A stretch of 18,662 nucleotides of DNA from DATBDM01 sp036269915 (GCA_036269915.1 DATBDM010000096.1:1-18662), one strand, 5' to 3'; numbered from the stretch's first letter, positions 8,071 through 15,324 are shown. Translations and numbers: made by a program. The notes: generated from the sequence alone by a model not told the origin.

Positions 8071-8693
8071 GGCCGCGGGCGCGGCGGCAGGAGCGCGTGG
8101 CCGTCGAGGACCGCCTGCGCGACCTCGATCACCGGACGCGACGTCGAGCGCGCCTGCTCGCGCATCAGCTCGAACGCCTCGCGGTCGTCGACGCCGTGGC
8201 GCTCCATCAGGATGCCCTTGGCGCGCTCGATCCGCGTGCGCCGCTGCAGCGCGGTCTCCAGCTGCTCGACCTTGTCGGCCAGGTGGCGCGCCTCGCGGTA
8301 GCGGCGCACCGCGACCTCGATCGCGGCCTGCACCGTGTCGGCGTCGTTGGACTCCACCCAGGCGGAGATGCCGCGCTCGGCCGCCCGTGCGACGAAATGC
8401 GTGTCGCCGTGCGGGACCTGGGCGATCACCGGCCCCGACGCGTACTCGACGGTCTCGCCGATCAGCGCCAGCGCGTGCTCGTCGTCGATGTGGACGGCGA
8501 CGATCGCCAGGTTCGGATCCTCGCGGGCGATGATCTCCGCCGCCTCGCGCACGGAGACCGCGAACGGGGTCACGACGTGACCGAGGCCCTCGAGCACGCC
8601 GGCCAGCGTTTGGAGGGCTTCTTCGTTCTCGTCGGCGACCAGGATCCGCAGCCCGCGCTCCGTCACCGTGCCCACGGCAGAGCCGCTCGTCAC
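8067..8693 (-). CDS. ANTAR-domain response regulator with degenerate receiver
   Basis: The N-terminal half has a receiver fold (LRILVADENEEALQTLAGVL), a coiled linker follows, and the C-terminus is an ANTAR domain (RTRIERAKGILMERHGVDD ... EAFELMREQAR). ANTAR domains bind paired hexaloop hairpins in nascent RNA and prevent termination. The receiver keeps the acidic pocket (ADE), but where the phospho-acceptor Asp is expected it reads AIVAVHID, placing Ala or Val there. The conserved switch Thr/Ser and the Lys also look replaced (VIAQVP, AWVESND). Phosphorylation control is therefore doubtful. The start is uncertain: GTG 8693 leaves the 8699-8724 inverted repeat upstream, GTG 8726 would place the repeat inside the gene, and GTG 8666 lies just before the receiver. 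The gene is coupled to the yihY-like gene downstream and divergent from a sigma factor gene. Confidence 0.85.
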   Translation of the reverse strand: MTSGSAVGTVTERGLRILVADENEEALQTLAGVLEGLGHVVTPFAVSVREAAEIIAREDPNLAIVAVHIDDEHALALIGETVEYASGPVIAQVPHGDTHFVARAAERGISAWVESNDADTVQAAIEVAVRRYREARHLADKVEQLETALQRRTRIERAKGILMERHGVDDREAFELMREQARSTSRPVIEVAQAVLDGHALLPPRPRP

Positions 8694-8698
8694 GTTAC

Positions 8699-8724
8699 GT
8701 ACACACCCTCGATAGACTGTGTAC
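8699..8724. promoter_or_regulatory. Inverted repeat GTACACA-N12-TGTGTAC, candidate operator
   Basis: Seven-base perfect arms at 8699-8705 and 8718-8724 are separated by 12 bases. The repeat lies between the divergent ANTAR gene (minus) and the sigma factor gene (plus), in AT-richer sequence than its surroundings. The size (26 bases) and symmetry suit a dimeric DNA-binding regulator. The site could control either or both genes. If the ANTAR gene actually starts at 8726, the repeat would be coding, so the call depends on that start. Confidence 0.4.
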
Positions 8725-8792
8725 ACCCGCGGCCCAGCCCCCCGTCGCGATCCGACTCACGCCCCAGCCCATCGGCGTGCCGAATGCTTTGA

Positions 8793-9677
8793 GTGGAGAC
8801 CTTGGGGTTGGAGAGCAACAACGGGCGTGCAGAGGGCGGCAGGACACCGGGAGCATATCCTGGGGCCGACGCAGTTGCCGAGCGCGCGGCCCGTGCGCGC
8901 GAGGACCGGCGGCTGCTCGTCCGCCTGCACCGGCACGGCGACATGGCCGCGCGCGAGGCGCTCGTCGAGCGCTTCCTGCCGCTGGCTCGCCAGCTCGCGC
9001 GGCGCTACCAGCACGGCGGCGAGCAGCTCGACGACCTCGTCCAGGTCGCCTCGCTCGGGTTGCTCAAGGCCATCGACCGGTTCGACCCCGCGCGCGAGAC
9101 GGCATTCTCGTCGTTCGCCGTCCCGACGATCCTGGGCGAGCTCAAGCGCCACTTCCGCGACAAGGGCTGGTCGGTCCGCGTCCCGCGCGATCTGCAGGAG
9201 CTGACCGTGCGCGTCGACCGCGTCACCGAGCAGCTCGCCCGCGAGCTCGGCCGCGCGCCGACGCTCGCCGAGGTCGCCGAGCGCACCGGCCACAGCGAGG
9301 AGCAGGTGCTCGAGGCCCGCGAGGCAGCCGGCGCCTACCGGGCCGTCTCGCTGGACCGCCCGCGCGACGACGACGAGGAGGGCGAGGGCACCGTCGGCGC
9401 CGCCATGGGCACCGAGGACCCGGGCTTCGGCGTCGCCGAGGACGCCGCGACCGTGCAGCGCCTGATGCGCGTGCTCTCCGAGCGCGAGCGCGAGGTGCTC
9501 CGGCTGCGCTTCGCCGAGGACCTCACCCAGTCCGAGATCGGCGTGCGCGTCGGCGTCTCGCAGATGCACGTCTCGCGACTGATCCGCCAGGCGATCTCAC
9601 AGCTGCGCGCCGAGGCCGAGGAGGACGAGGCGTCCGCCCGCGGCTCGCTGCGGCCCGCCCGGCGTCCCGAACGGTGA
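8793..9677 (+). CDS. SigB/SigF-family RNA polymerase sigma factor (copy 1)
   Basis: This 294-residue group-3 sigma factor belongs to the SigB/SigF/SigG type. Region 2 spans about residues 56-135, including LDDLVQVASLGLLKAIDRFD (79-98), and is followed by ETAFSSFAVPTILGELKRHF (102-121) and the basic GWSVRVPRDLQEL. Region 3 covers about 140-185 (LGRAPTLAEVAERTG). Region 4 covers about 226-273, with a helix-turn-helix at LTQSEIGVRVGVSQMHVSRL. The anti-sigma kinase encoded at 13662-14177 is a candidate partner. The first 35 residues are poorly conserved and the start is uncertain: GTG 8793 has no ribosome site, whereas TTG 8808 has GGAG about 9 bases upstream and may be the true start. The Asp/Glu-rich loop at 191-199 and the basic C-terminal tail look species-specific. 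Confidence 0.92.
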   Translation: METLGLESNNGRAEGGRTPGAYPGADAVAERAARAREDRRLLVRLHRHGDMAAREALVERFLPLARQLARRYQHGGEQLDDLVQVASLGLLKAIDRFDPARETAFSSFAVPTILGELKRHFRDKGWSVRVPRDLQELTVRVDRVTEQLARELGRAPTLAEVAERTGHSEEQVLEAREAAGAYRAVSLDRPRDDDEEGEGTVGAAMGTEDPGFGVAEDAATVQRLMRVLSEREREVLRLRFAEDLTQSEIGVRVGVSQMHVSRLIRQAISQLRAEAEEDEASARGSLRPARRPER

Positions 9678-9696
9678 CGTGGAGCTCTGCGGCGGG

Positions 9697-9702
9697 TAGG
9701 TT
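9697..9702 (+). promoter_or_regulatory. Possible -10 box (TAGGTT) for a leaderless cupin transcript
   Basis: TAGGTT ends 6 bases before the ATG at 9709, the geometry of leaderless actinobacterial transcripts, and no good Shine-Dalgarno sequence is present. GGGTAG at 9694-9699 also resembles a SigB/SigF -10 box, but the bases 15-17 upstream lack a GTTT box. Either reading is tentative. Confidence 0.3.
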
Positions 9703-9708
9703 GACGCC

Positions 9709-10026
9709 ATGGAGCATTGGGACCTGCGGTCTGTCGACGTCGCGCCGCACAAGCCGGAGATCCTGCACTCGGCCCGCGGCGAGGCGCGCTCGATCCTGAT
9801 CTCGCTGCCCGCGGGCGAGGAGCTCCAGGACCACGAGGTGCACGAACGGGCCTATCTCGTCGTCGTCGAGGGCCAGGTCGAGGTCGGCGGCGCGTCCGGC
9901 GGCCCGGGCTTCGCGGCCGTCTTCGACCCCGGCGAACGCCATGCGGTCCGGGCCCGCGCCGATGCACGTTTGCTGTTGGTACTTGCGCCCTGGCCGGGAG
10001 ATGGACATCCTGGCGCACGGGACTAG
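9709..10026 (+). CDS. Small single-domain cupin protein
   Basis: This 105-residue protein folds as one cupin barrel by motif. LPAGEELQDHEVHERAYLVV (residues 33-52) supplies metal-ligand candidates H42, H45 and E46, followed by VEGQVEVGG. The second motif FDPGERHAV (72-80) supplies H78. Small cupins of this type bind a divalent metal and act as sensors, isomerases or dioxygenases; the sequence alone does not say which. It starts 31 bases after the sigma factor stop, so it could be cotranscribed or read from its own leaderless start. Its TAG stop overlaps the -10 box of the next gene. Confidence 0.8.
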   Translation: MEHWDLRSVDVAPHKPEILHSARGEARSILISLPAGEELQDHEVHERAYLVVVEGQVEVGGASGGPGFAAVFDPGERHAVRARADARLLLVLAPWPGDGHPGARD

Positions 10027-10029
10027 GAT
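10002..10029 (+). promoter_or_regulatory. Housekeeping-type promoter for the ABC ATPase gene
   Basis: TGGACA at 10002-10007 matches the -35 consensus at 5 of 6 positions. After 16 bases, TAGGAT at 10024-10029 matches the -10 box well. The -10 box lies on the cupin stop codon (TAG 10024-10026). Transcription would start near 10036, leaving a leader of about 40 bases with a strong GGAGGGAGAGG ribosome site before ATG 10076. Confidence 0.5.
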
Positions 10030-10075
10030 TCGGCCGGCCGACTCGGCGGCATCATCCGGAGGGAGAGGAAGGGCG

Positions 10076-11266
<1,191 letters not shown>

Positions 11267-11268
11267 CG

Positions 11269-11318
11269 CTGAGCGATCCTGGGCGCGGCGCCCTCGGCGC
11301 CGCGCCGGCCGCGCTCAG
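11269..11318. terminator. Bidirectional hairpin between ABC ATPase and BON genes
   Basis: An outer stem, CTGAGCG at 11269-11275 with CGCTCAG at 11312-11318, encloses a perfect 11-base inner stem at 11282-11292 and 11296-11306 with loop CTC. It begins 2 bases after the ATPase stop and covers the TGA (11317-11315) of the convergent BON gene. There is no T-run, but the stem is very stable and the position suits termination of both transcripts. Confidence 0.7.
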
Positions 11319-11884
11319 TCCTCCTCGCGGCGCTGCTCCTCGGCGCCCGGCTCGAGCTTGTTGTCCAGGCCGACGACGCCGTCGACGTGACCCGCGACGT
11401 CGCCGGCGCGCTGCGCCGCGTCCTCGTCCGGCACGGTGCCGGTGAGCTCGGCCACGCCCTCCTCGACCTCGACCTTGACGCCGTCCTCCGCCACGGCCGG
11501 TTCCTGGGCGATGGTCGACTCGACCTCGTGCACGAGCGTCGCGTCGTCGGCCGGCTCGGTCGTCTCCGAGCGCGCCGCCGGCTCCTCGTCTGGGACCGGC
11601 GCGGCCGTGATCGCCCCGGGCTCGCCCTCGTCGATCGGCCCGGGCGTCGATTCGGGCCCGGGCTCCGGCTCCGGCTGAGGCGCCGGCTCCGGCTGCGGCG
11701 CCGGCTCCGGCTCGGGCTCGGCCGCCACCGGCGCGGGGGCCGCGGGCGGCGGTGGCGCCGGCGCGGCGGTCGGGCCGGGCATCGGCGCGGGAGCCGGGGC
11801 GGGGGCGGACTGGGCGCGCTTGCGGCGCGCCAGCAGTGCGGCGGCCCCGGTCGCGGCGAGCAGCAGGGCAAGCAGGCGGCGCAT
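11315..11884 (-). CDS. BON-domain protein with membrane anchor and Pro/Glu linker
   Basis: The ATG at 11884 has GAGGGGA about 9 bases upstream and gives 189 residues. The N-terminus MRRLLALLLAATGAAALLAR is a short signal anchor followed by RRKR. Residues of about 24-110 are a low-complexity Pro/Ala/Glu linker containing EPAPQP repeats. The C-terminal 70 residues form a BON domain (TLVHEVESTIAQEPAVAEDG, then VKVEVEEGVAELTGTVPDE). BON domains (as in OsmY) bind membranes or other ligands and are common in osmotic and envelope stress proteins. The linker would let the domain reach away from the membrane; which face it occupies is not certain. It is the last gene of the minus-strand stress cluster and has its own candidate SigB/SigF promoter. 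Confidence 0.8.
   Translation of the reverse strand: MRRLLALLLAATGAAALLARRKRAQSAPAPAPAPMPGPTAAPAPPPPAAPAPVAAEPEPEPAPQPEPAPQPEPEPGPESTPGPIDEGEPGAITAAPVPDEEPAARSETTEPADDATLVHEVESTIAQEPAVAEDGVKVEVEEGVAELTGTVPDEDAAQRAGDVAGHVDGVVGLDNKLEPGAEEQRREED
11661..11712 (-). repeat. 18-base tandem repeats coding the Pro/Glu linker
   Basis: The 16-base unit starting GGCGCCGG occurs at 11679-11694 and again at 11697-11712, a period of 18 bases (6 residues). A diverged copy lies at 11661-11676. They encode the EPAPQP-type repeat of the BON protein linker and are a likely site of length variation between strains. Confidence 0.65.
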
Positions 11885-11922
11885 CGTCAACGGTCCCCTC
11901 TCGTCGGTGGCACGTCCTCGCC

Positions 11923-11948
11923 GTACCCTCGCACTCGCCCGCGGGAAC
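11923..11948 (-). promoter_or_regulatory. Candidate SigB/SigF promoter for the BON gene
   Basis: On the minus strand GTTC (11948-11945) is followed by 16 bases and then GGGTAC (11928-11923). This matches the SigB/SigF pattern GTTT-N15-17-GGGTAT/C with one mismatch in the -35 box. It sits in the 73-base gap after the ParB-like gene and would start RNA about 32 bases before the BON ATG. Confidence 0.45.
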
Positions 11949-11957
11949 GTCGCGGTG

Positions 11958-12848
11958 TCAGCGCCGACGCCGCAGCCGCCGCGGCGCGAGCCGCTTGCGC
12001 CGGCGCGCCTTGAGGTCCGCGTGGCGCAGGTCGTCGAGCACCGCGTCGCTCCAGTCGTGGGTGCGCAGCACGCGGTAGCGGTCGTTGGCGAGGCGCATGT
12101 ACGTCTCGGTCTCGGTCTCGTCGTCGCGCACGAGCTCACCGGCGCGCAGCATCTCGGTGACCGGCTCGTACTCCTCCCGGAACCAGGTGGCGGCGACCTC
12201 GCGGCGATCCATGAACGTGCGCCGCTCCTGCATGGCGCGGAAGCCCCAGGCCTCGACGGCCTCGGCCAGCTCGCCGAACTCCCACGGGTCGGTCAGCTGG
12301 ATGCGGCGTCGCGCCTCGGGCGGCAGCGGCACGCGCTCGCGGAAGAGCCGTTCGTGGTCCTTGATCGGCAGGTCCGGCAGGCGCGTGTCGAAGCCGAGCG
12401 GCACGCGCGTGGTGACCTCGGTGACGTAGGCGTCGATGTCCTTGCGCCCGAAGGACTTGGCCACGGAGACGCGATGGTGGCCGTCGCGGACGAAGTAGAG
12501 GTCGCCGACCTTGTAGAGCGAGACGGGCGGCATCGTCTCCCCGCGGCGCTGTGCGGCGTTGATCCGCTCCCAGCGCGAGCGCAGCCGCGGCGAGGTCGGC
12601 CGGAAGCCGCGGTCGAACTCGACGTTGCGGTCGACCGTGCCGACGATCGCGTCGAGCGGGACGACCTTCAGCCCGAGGTCGGACTGCCCCGTCCGGCCGA
12701 GCGCGTCGACGACCTCCTCGAAGGGGAGGATCAGCCCGACGTCGTCGGGCTCTCGCCGCAGCCGCCGCGCGATCTCCGTCAGGAGCCGGGCGCGCCGGGC
12801 ACGGGAGAAGTCGTTCTGCGCGTCGGGACCGGGGAAGCCGCTGCTCAT
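11958..12848 (-). CDS. ParB/sulfiredoxin-fold protein, no DNA-binding HTH
   Basis: The centre of this 296-residue protein, VSLYKVGDLYFVRDGHHRVS (109-128) followed by VAKSFGRKDIDAYVTEV, has the ParB N-terminal-like signature with an RDGHHR motif at 121-126. This fold is found in ParB CTPases, sulfiredoxin and assorted nucleotide-binding proteins. The helix-turn-helix and dimerisation regions of chromosome-partitioning ParB are not evident. The C-terminal third is helical, with an Arg/Lys-rich tail that could bind nucleic acid or membrane. It starts 14 bases after the STAS gene, in the same operon, which suggests a stress role rather than chromosome segregation. The exact function is unknown. 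The ATG at 12848 has no strong ribosome site, so translation may depend on the upstream gene. Confidence 0.7.
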   Translation of the reverse strand: MSSGFPGPDAQNDFSRARRARLLTEIARRLRREPDDVGLILPFEEVVDALGRTGQSDLGLKVVPLDAIVGTVDRNVEFDRGFRPTSPRLRSRWERINAAQRRGETMPPVSLYKVGDLYFVRDGHHRVSVAKSFGRKDIDAYVTEVTTRVPLGFDTRLPDLPIKDHERLFRERVPLPPEARRRIQLTDPWEFGELAEAVEAWGFRAMQERRTFMDRREVAATWFREEYEPVTEMLRAGELVRDDETETETYMRLANDRYRVLRTHDWSDAVLDDLRHADLKARRRKRLAPRRLRRRR

Positions 12849-12862
12849 GCCCGGCCCGGAGA

Positions 12863-13225
12863 CTACCCGGCGCCGACCGCGTCCCCGTCGAGGGCGTCGT
12901 CGAGCGACCCGACGAGCGTGAACACGCCGTCCAGGCCGGTGATCCGGAACGTCTTGGTGATCGCGTCGTTGTCGCAGACGATCACGAGCGAGCCGCCGCG
13001 CAGCTTCAGCCGCCGGTGGGCGCCGATCAGCACGCCGAGGCTGGAGGAGTCGATGAACGTCGTTCCGAGCAGATCCACGACGACGTGCGAGATGCCGGCG
13101 TCGATCGGAGCGGAGACGTGCTGCTTGAACTCAGGTGCCGTGAAGAGGTCGATCTCCCCGGTGACGGAGATGACATGCGTGTCCTTGCCGACCCGCCGGT
13201 CGGAGATCTCGAACTCGATGGCCAT
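12863..13225 (-). CDS. STAS-domain anti-sigma factor antagonist (copy 1)
   Basis: This 120-residue single STAS domain is of the RsbV/SpoIIAA type. It has VISVTGEIDLFTAPEFKQHV (18-37), then VVVDLLGTTFIDSSSLGVLI (48-67), which carries the phosphorylatable serine region at 60-62. In partner switching the unphosphorylated form binds the anti-sigma kinase and frees the sigma factor, and the kinase inactivates it by phosphorylation. It follows the two kinase-like genes in one operon, the order expected for such a module. The gap from the upstream gene is 38 bases. The sequence does not show which of the two STAS proteins serves which kinase or sigma factor. Confidence 0.92.
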   Translation of the reverse strand: MAIEFEISDRRVGKDTHVISVTGEIDLFTAPEFKQHVSAPIDAGISHVVVDLLGTTFIDSSSLGVLIGAHRRLKLRGGSLVIVCDNDAITKTFRITGLDGVFTLVGSLDDALDGDAVGAG

Positions 13226-13263
13226 GGGTCCGGGCGGTTATTCCCCCGAAGGTTGGAGCGCAA

Positions 13264-13665
13264 TCATGCCGGGACGTCGGAGTAGGCGAGTCGCACCTGC
13301 AGGAACTCGCCCCCGTCGCCGGCATCCACGCTCAGCTCGTCCGCCAGCTGCTCGATGACGTTGCCCACCCCCGGCACCGCAGCATCCACGACCAGTGCCT
13401 CACCGCCGCCGGGCCGGAGCGGGCCGACGCGCAGCGACAGCGTCCGCTCACCGGGCTCGAGCTCGACGTCGACGGTCTCGTGCGCGACGTGCGCCGGGGC
13501 GCGCGCGGCGATCAGGTCGGCGACGAGCACGGCGTCGTCGAGCCGGTCGAGCGGAAGGTCGGCGCGCGCGGCGAGCATGCCGACGACGCGGCGCAGCACG
13601 GGGCCGACGAGCGGACCGGACGCGATCGAGACCAGCGTCGACGAATCGCCCTGGGGCGCCGTCAC
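13264..13665 (-). CDS. Degenerate RsbW/SpoIIAB-like protein lacking ATP-binding motifs
   Basis: This 133-residue protein has a pattern like an anti-sigma kinase. VLRRVVGMLAARADLPLDRL (23-42) is followed by DDAVLVADLIAARAPAHV, where family members carry the E-x3-N N-box; here neither the Glu nor the Asn is present. The DxGxG (G1) and GLGL (G2) boxes are also absent. The end, VIEQLADELSV followed by DGGEFLQVRLAY (118-129), still matches the family's last strands. I infer a GHKL-fold protein that has lost kinase activity but may still bind a sigma factor, a STAS protein or the neighbouring kinase. The GTG start at 13665 overlaps the kinase stop (GTGA), so the two are translationally coupled. The homology is a by-eye call. 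Confidence 0.6.
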   Translation of the reverse strand: MTAPQGDSSTLVSIASGPLVGPVLRRVVGMLAARADLPLDRLDDAVLVADLIAARAPAHVAHETVDVELEPGERTLSLRVGPLRPGGGEALVVDAAVPGVGNVIEQLADELSVDAGDGGEFLQVRLAYSDVPA

Positions 13666-14177
13666 GCGGCCCCCACGCGAGGCGAGCCGCGGTGGAACGA
13701 CATCGAAAGGCGGCTGCCCGCGCTCGGGGCATGTTGGATCTCGAGCGAATGCACGATCGCGGCGATCAGCGGCAGGCCGAGACCGGGCCCCCTGGTGTCG
13801 GGGCTCGGTCCGATGCCACGGCCGCGATCGGTGACGATGACGTCGAGCGCCTCGCCCTCGGGACGGATGACGATCTCGAGCGGGCCGGGGTGGGCGCCGC
13901 TGTCGTAGGCGTGGCGGACGACGTTGGTGCAGGCCTCGGTGACCGCGAGGCGGATGTCCTCGACCACGGCCTCGGGCAGACGGAGCGCCTCGGCGAACGC
14001 GCCGAGCACGTGCCGGATGACGGCCACGTTCTCGGGCCGGGCGGGCAGCGTGAGCCGCACGTCGGCGTCACGCGCCTCGAGGGGCGTGAGCGCGTCGACG
14101 TGAAGCGTCCGGACGATGCCGTCGGCCACACCGTCGACGGCGGCGGGGAAGTCGCTGGGGAAGGATTCGTTGCCCAT
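13662..14177 (-). CDS. Anti-sigma factor / serine kinase of RsbW-SpoIIAB type
   Basis: With ATG 14177 the product is 171 residues. After an N-terminal extension of about 35 residues comes a GHKL ATPase domain. It has N-box EDIRLAVTEACTNVVRHAY (73-91, with E81 and N85), G1 box DVIVTDRGRGIG (112-123, with D117) and G2 box GPGLGL (130-135). Such proteins bind and silence a SigB/SigF-type sigma factor and phosphorylate a STAS antagonist on serine. The upstream ATG at 14267 is rejected because a candidate SigB/SigF promoter lies at 14196-14221, about 12 bases before a leader ending in GGAACGA and ATG 14177. It heads the minus-strand operon and is divergent from a second STAS gene. Targets are probably one or both sigma factors in the window. 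Confidence 0.9.
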   Translation of the reverse strand: MGNESFPSDFPAAVDGVADGIVRTLHVDALTPLEARDADVRLTLPARPENVAVIRHVLGAFAEALRLPEAVVEDIRLAVTEACTNVVRHAYDSGAHPGPLEIVIRPEGEALDVIVTDRGRGIGPSPDTRGPGLGLPLIAAIVHSLEIQHAPSAGSRLSMSFHRGSPRVGAA

Positions 14178-14195
14178 TGGTGGTCGTTCCGGTGC

Positions 14196-14221
14196 GTACC
14201 CGTGCCCCTGCGCCGCTAACC
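14196..14221 (-). promoter_or_regulatory. Candidate SigB/SigF promoter for the anti-sigma operon
   Basis: On the minus strand GGTTA (14221-14217), 15 bases, then GGGTAC (14201-14196) fits the SigB/SigF consensus except for the last base of GTTT. Transcription would begin near 14189, a few bases before the ribosome site of the anti-sigma gene. Positive autoregulation of the anti-sigma operon by its own sigma factor is common in this family. Confidence 0.55.
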
Positions 14222-14286
14222 AGGAGCCTGGCACACCGCAGCCCTTTGCTTGCGAGCCGAAATGCACTTTGATACATCCGCGTCAC

Positions 14287-14679
14287 ATGCAGCGCGAACC
14301 GATCCGCATCGACCATGTTGGCATCAGGCCTCCGCGCGCCTTCTCGATCTCCGACGAGGCCGTCGAGGGGGCGGTCGTCATCCGGCTCGAGGGCGAGCTC
14401 GACCTCGCCGCGGCGGGGTCCCTGCGCAATCACGTCGACTCGACGGCCGGGCGCGCGCTGGTGCTCGATCTGCGCCTGGTCACCTTCGTCGACTCGTCCG
14501 CGCTTCGGGAGCTGCTGCGCGCCCGCACGGAGGTGGAGGCGCGCGGGGACCGGCTCGTCCTGGCGGCGGTCGCGCCGCCGGTACGCCGGCTCTTCGAGCT
14601 GACGCACACGGCCCCGCTGTTCCAGACCGCACCGACGCGCGAGGCCGCGCTGCGGATGGTCGGCGTGCTGGACGACTGA
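14287..14679 (+). CDS. STAS-domain anti-sigma factor antagonist (copy 2)
   Basis: This 130-residue STAS protein has VVIRLEGELDLAAAGSLRNH (30-49) and LVLDLRLVTFVDSSALREL (58-76), with the Ser pair at 70-71 as the likely phosphorylation site. About 25 extra residues precede the domain. It is divergent from the anti-sigma operon. ATG 14287 is preceded by a GATACAT box ending 9 bases upstream, so the transcript may be leaderless. A TTG-type -35 near 14246-14252 is possible. The promoter does not look SigF-like, so this antagonist may be made under housekeeping control and act as the input switch. The stop is only 4 bases from the stop of the convergent DUF1360 gene. Confidence 0.88.
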   Translation: MQREPIRIDHVGIRPPRAFSISDEAVEGAVVIRLEGELDLAAAGSLRNHVDSTAGRALVLDLRLVTFVDSSALRELLRARTEVEARGDRLVLAAVAPPVRRLFELTHTAPLFQTAPTREAALRMVGVLDD

Positions 14680-14683
14680 CGGC

Positions 14684-15187
14684 TCAGGCGGCGGCGCGCG
14701 GCGCCGGGACCACGTGCGGCGGCCTCGCCTCGGCCTCGTGCTGCTGCGCGGTGGCGCGGGCGCAGATCCACGTGAAGCCGGAGTGGAGGAAGTCGCTGCC
14801 CGCGGAGGCGGCGAGCACGGCGGTGACCGTCCGCGCGGTGGCGGGCTTGTGCAGGCGCAGGCCGACGAGCCCGAGCGCGCACCAGGCGCCGGTGCAGCGG
14901 GTGCAGCTCATCAGCTCGCCGACGGCGTAGCGCAGCCGGCGGCCCTTCGGCCGGCTGCCGCCCGGCCGCTCGTCGACGAACGGCTGCCGGATCCAGCTCT
15001 CGACCTTCTCGTGGACGATCAGCTTCGAGAGCGCGAAGGTCGCCGCGGCGATCACCGGCAGCTCCTCGCGCGGGATCGGATCCTTGCCGCGGGCGCTGAT
15101 CGCGGTGCCGCTCAGCAGCAGGCCGTAGAGGCTCGAGAGCACGGCGTAGTCGGCCGCCTCGGTCGGCGTCTGGGAGACGGGGCGCAT
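14684..15187 (-). CDS. DUF1360-family membrane protein
   Basis: This 167-residue protein has the family core: AADYAVLSSLYGLLLSGTAI near the start, FALSKLIVHEKVESWIRQPF in the middle and YAVGELMSCTRCTGAWCALG with a C-x2-C pair. DUF1360 proteins are small, sporulation- or stress-linked membrane proteins of unknown function. Two or three hydrophobic segments are visible. The ATG overlaps the TGA of the upstream Pro-rich reading frame by one base (TGATG), so it is probably translated by re-initiation. The Arg/Pro/Ala tail is not conserved in character. Confidence 0.82.
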   Translation of the reverse strand: MRPVSQTPTEAADYAVLSSLYGLLLSGTAISARGKDPIPREELPVIAAATFALSKLIVHEKVESWIRQPFVDERPGGSRPKGRRLRYAVGELMSCTRCTGAWCALGLVGLRLHKPATARTVTAVLAASAGSDFLHSGFTWICARATAQQHEAEARPPHVVPAPRAAA

Positions 15188-15324
15188 CAGATGGGTCGCG
15201 GATTCGGGTCCGGCGGCAGCGGCGTGGGATCGGGGGTCGGCGCCGGCGGCACCGGGTCCGGGCCGGGACCGGGCGGGGCGGGCACGGGCGGCTGCGGTGT
15301 GGGGACCGCGGCGGTGGGCTCCAT
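15187..15324 (-). CDS. Tiny Pro-rich protein coupled to DUF1360 gene
   Basis: The frame from ATG 15324 encodes 45 residues, almost half of them proline, with Pro/Asp/Thr-rich repeats (PAPPGPGPDPVPPAPTPDP). It ends in a TGATG overlap with the DUF1360 start. A SigB/SigF-like promoter sits 11 bases upstream of its ATG. It may be a real small protein, or it may serve mainly as a translated leader that delivers ribosomes to the DUF1360 gene. There is no family match and codon content is low complexity, so the call is tentative. The frame stays open upstream to 15504, but that part reads across a strong hairpin. Confidence 0.4.
   Translation of the reverse strand: MEPTAAVPTPQPPVPAPPGPGPDPVPPAPTPDPTPLPPDPNPRPI

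Noticed and set aside
5845..8301. Long plus-strand frame crossing addA and the antisense of yihY and the ANTAR gene
   Set aside because: Arg-rich, without domains, and it contradicts three well-supported genes.
11958..12848. Chromosome-partitioning ParB
   Set aside because: No parA partner, no parS-like site seen and no recognisable DNA-binding helix-turn-helix after the ParB-like domain.
12863..12868. GGGTAG on the minus strand before the ParB-like gene as a SigB/SigF -10 box
   Set aside because: It is the end of the STAS gene (Gly codon plus TAG stop), and no GTTT-like box lies 15-17 bases upstream.
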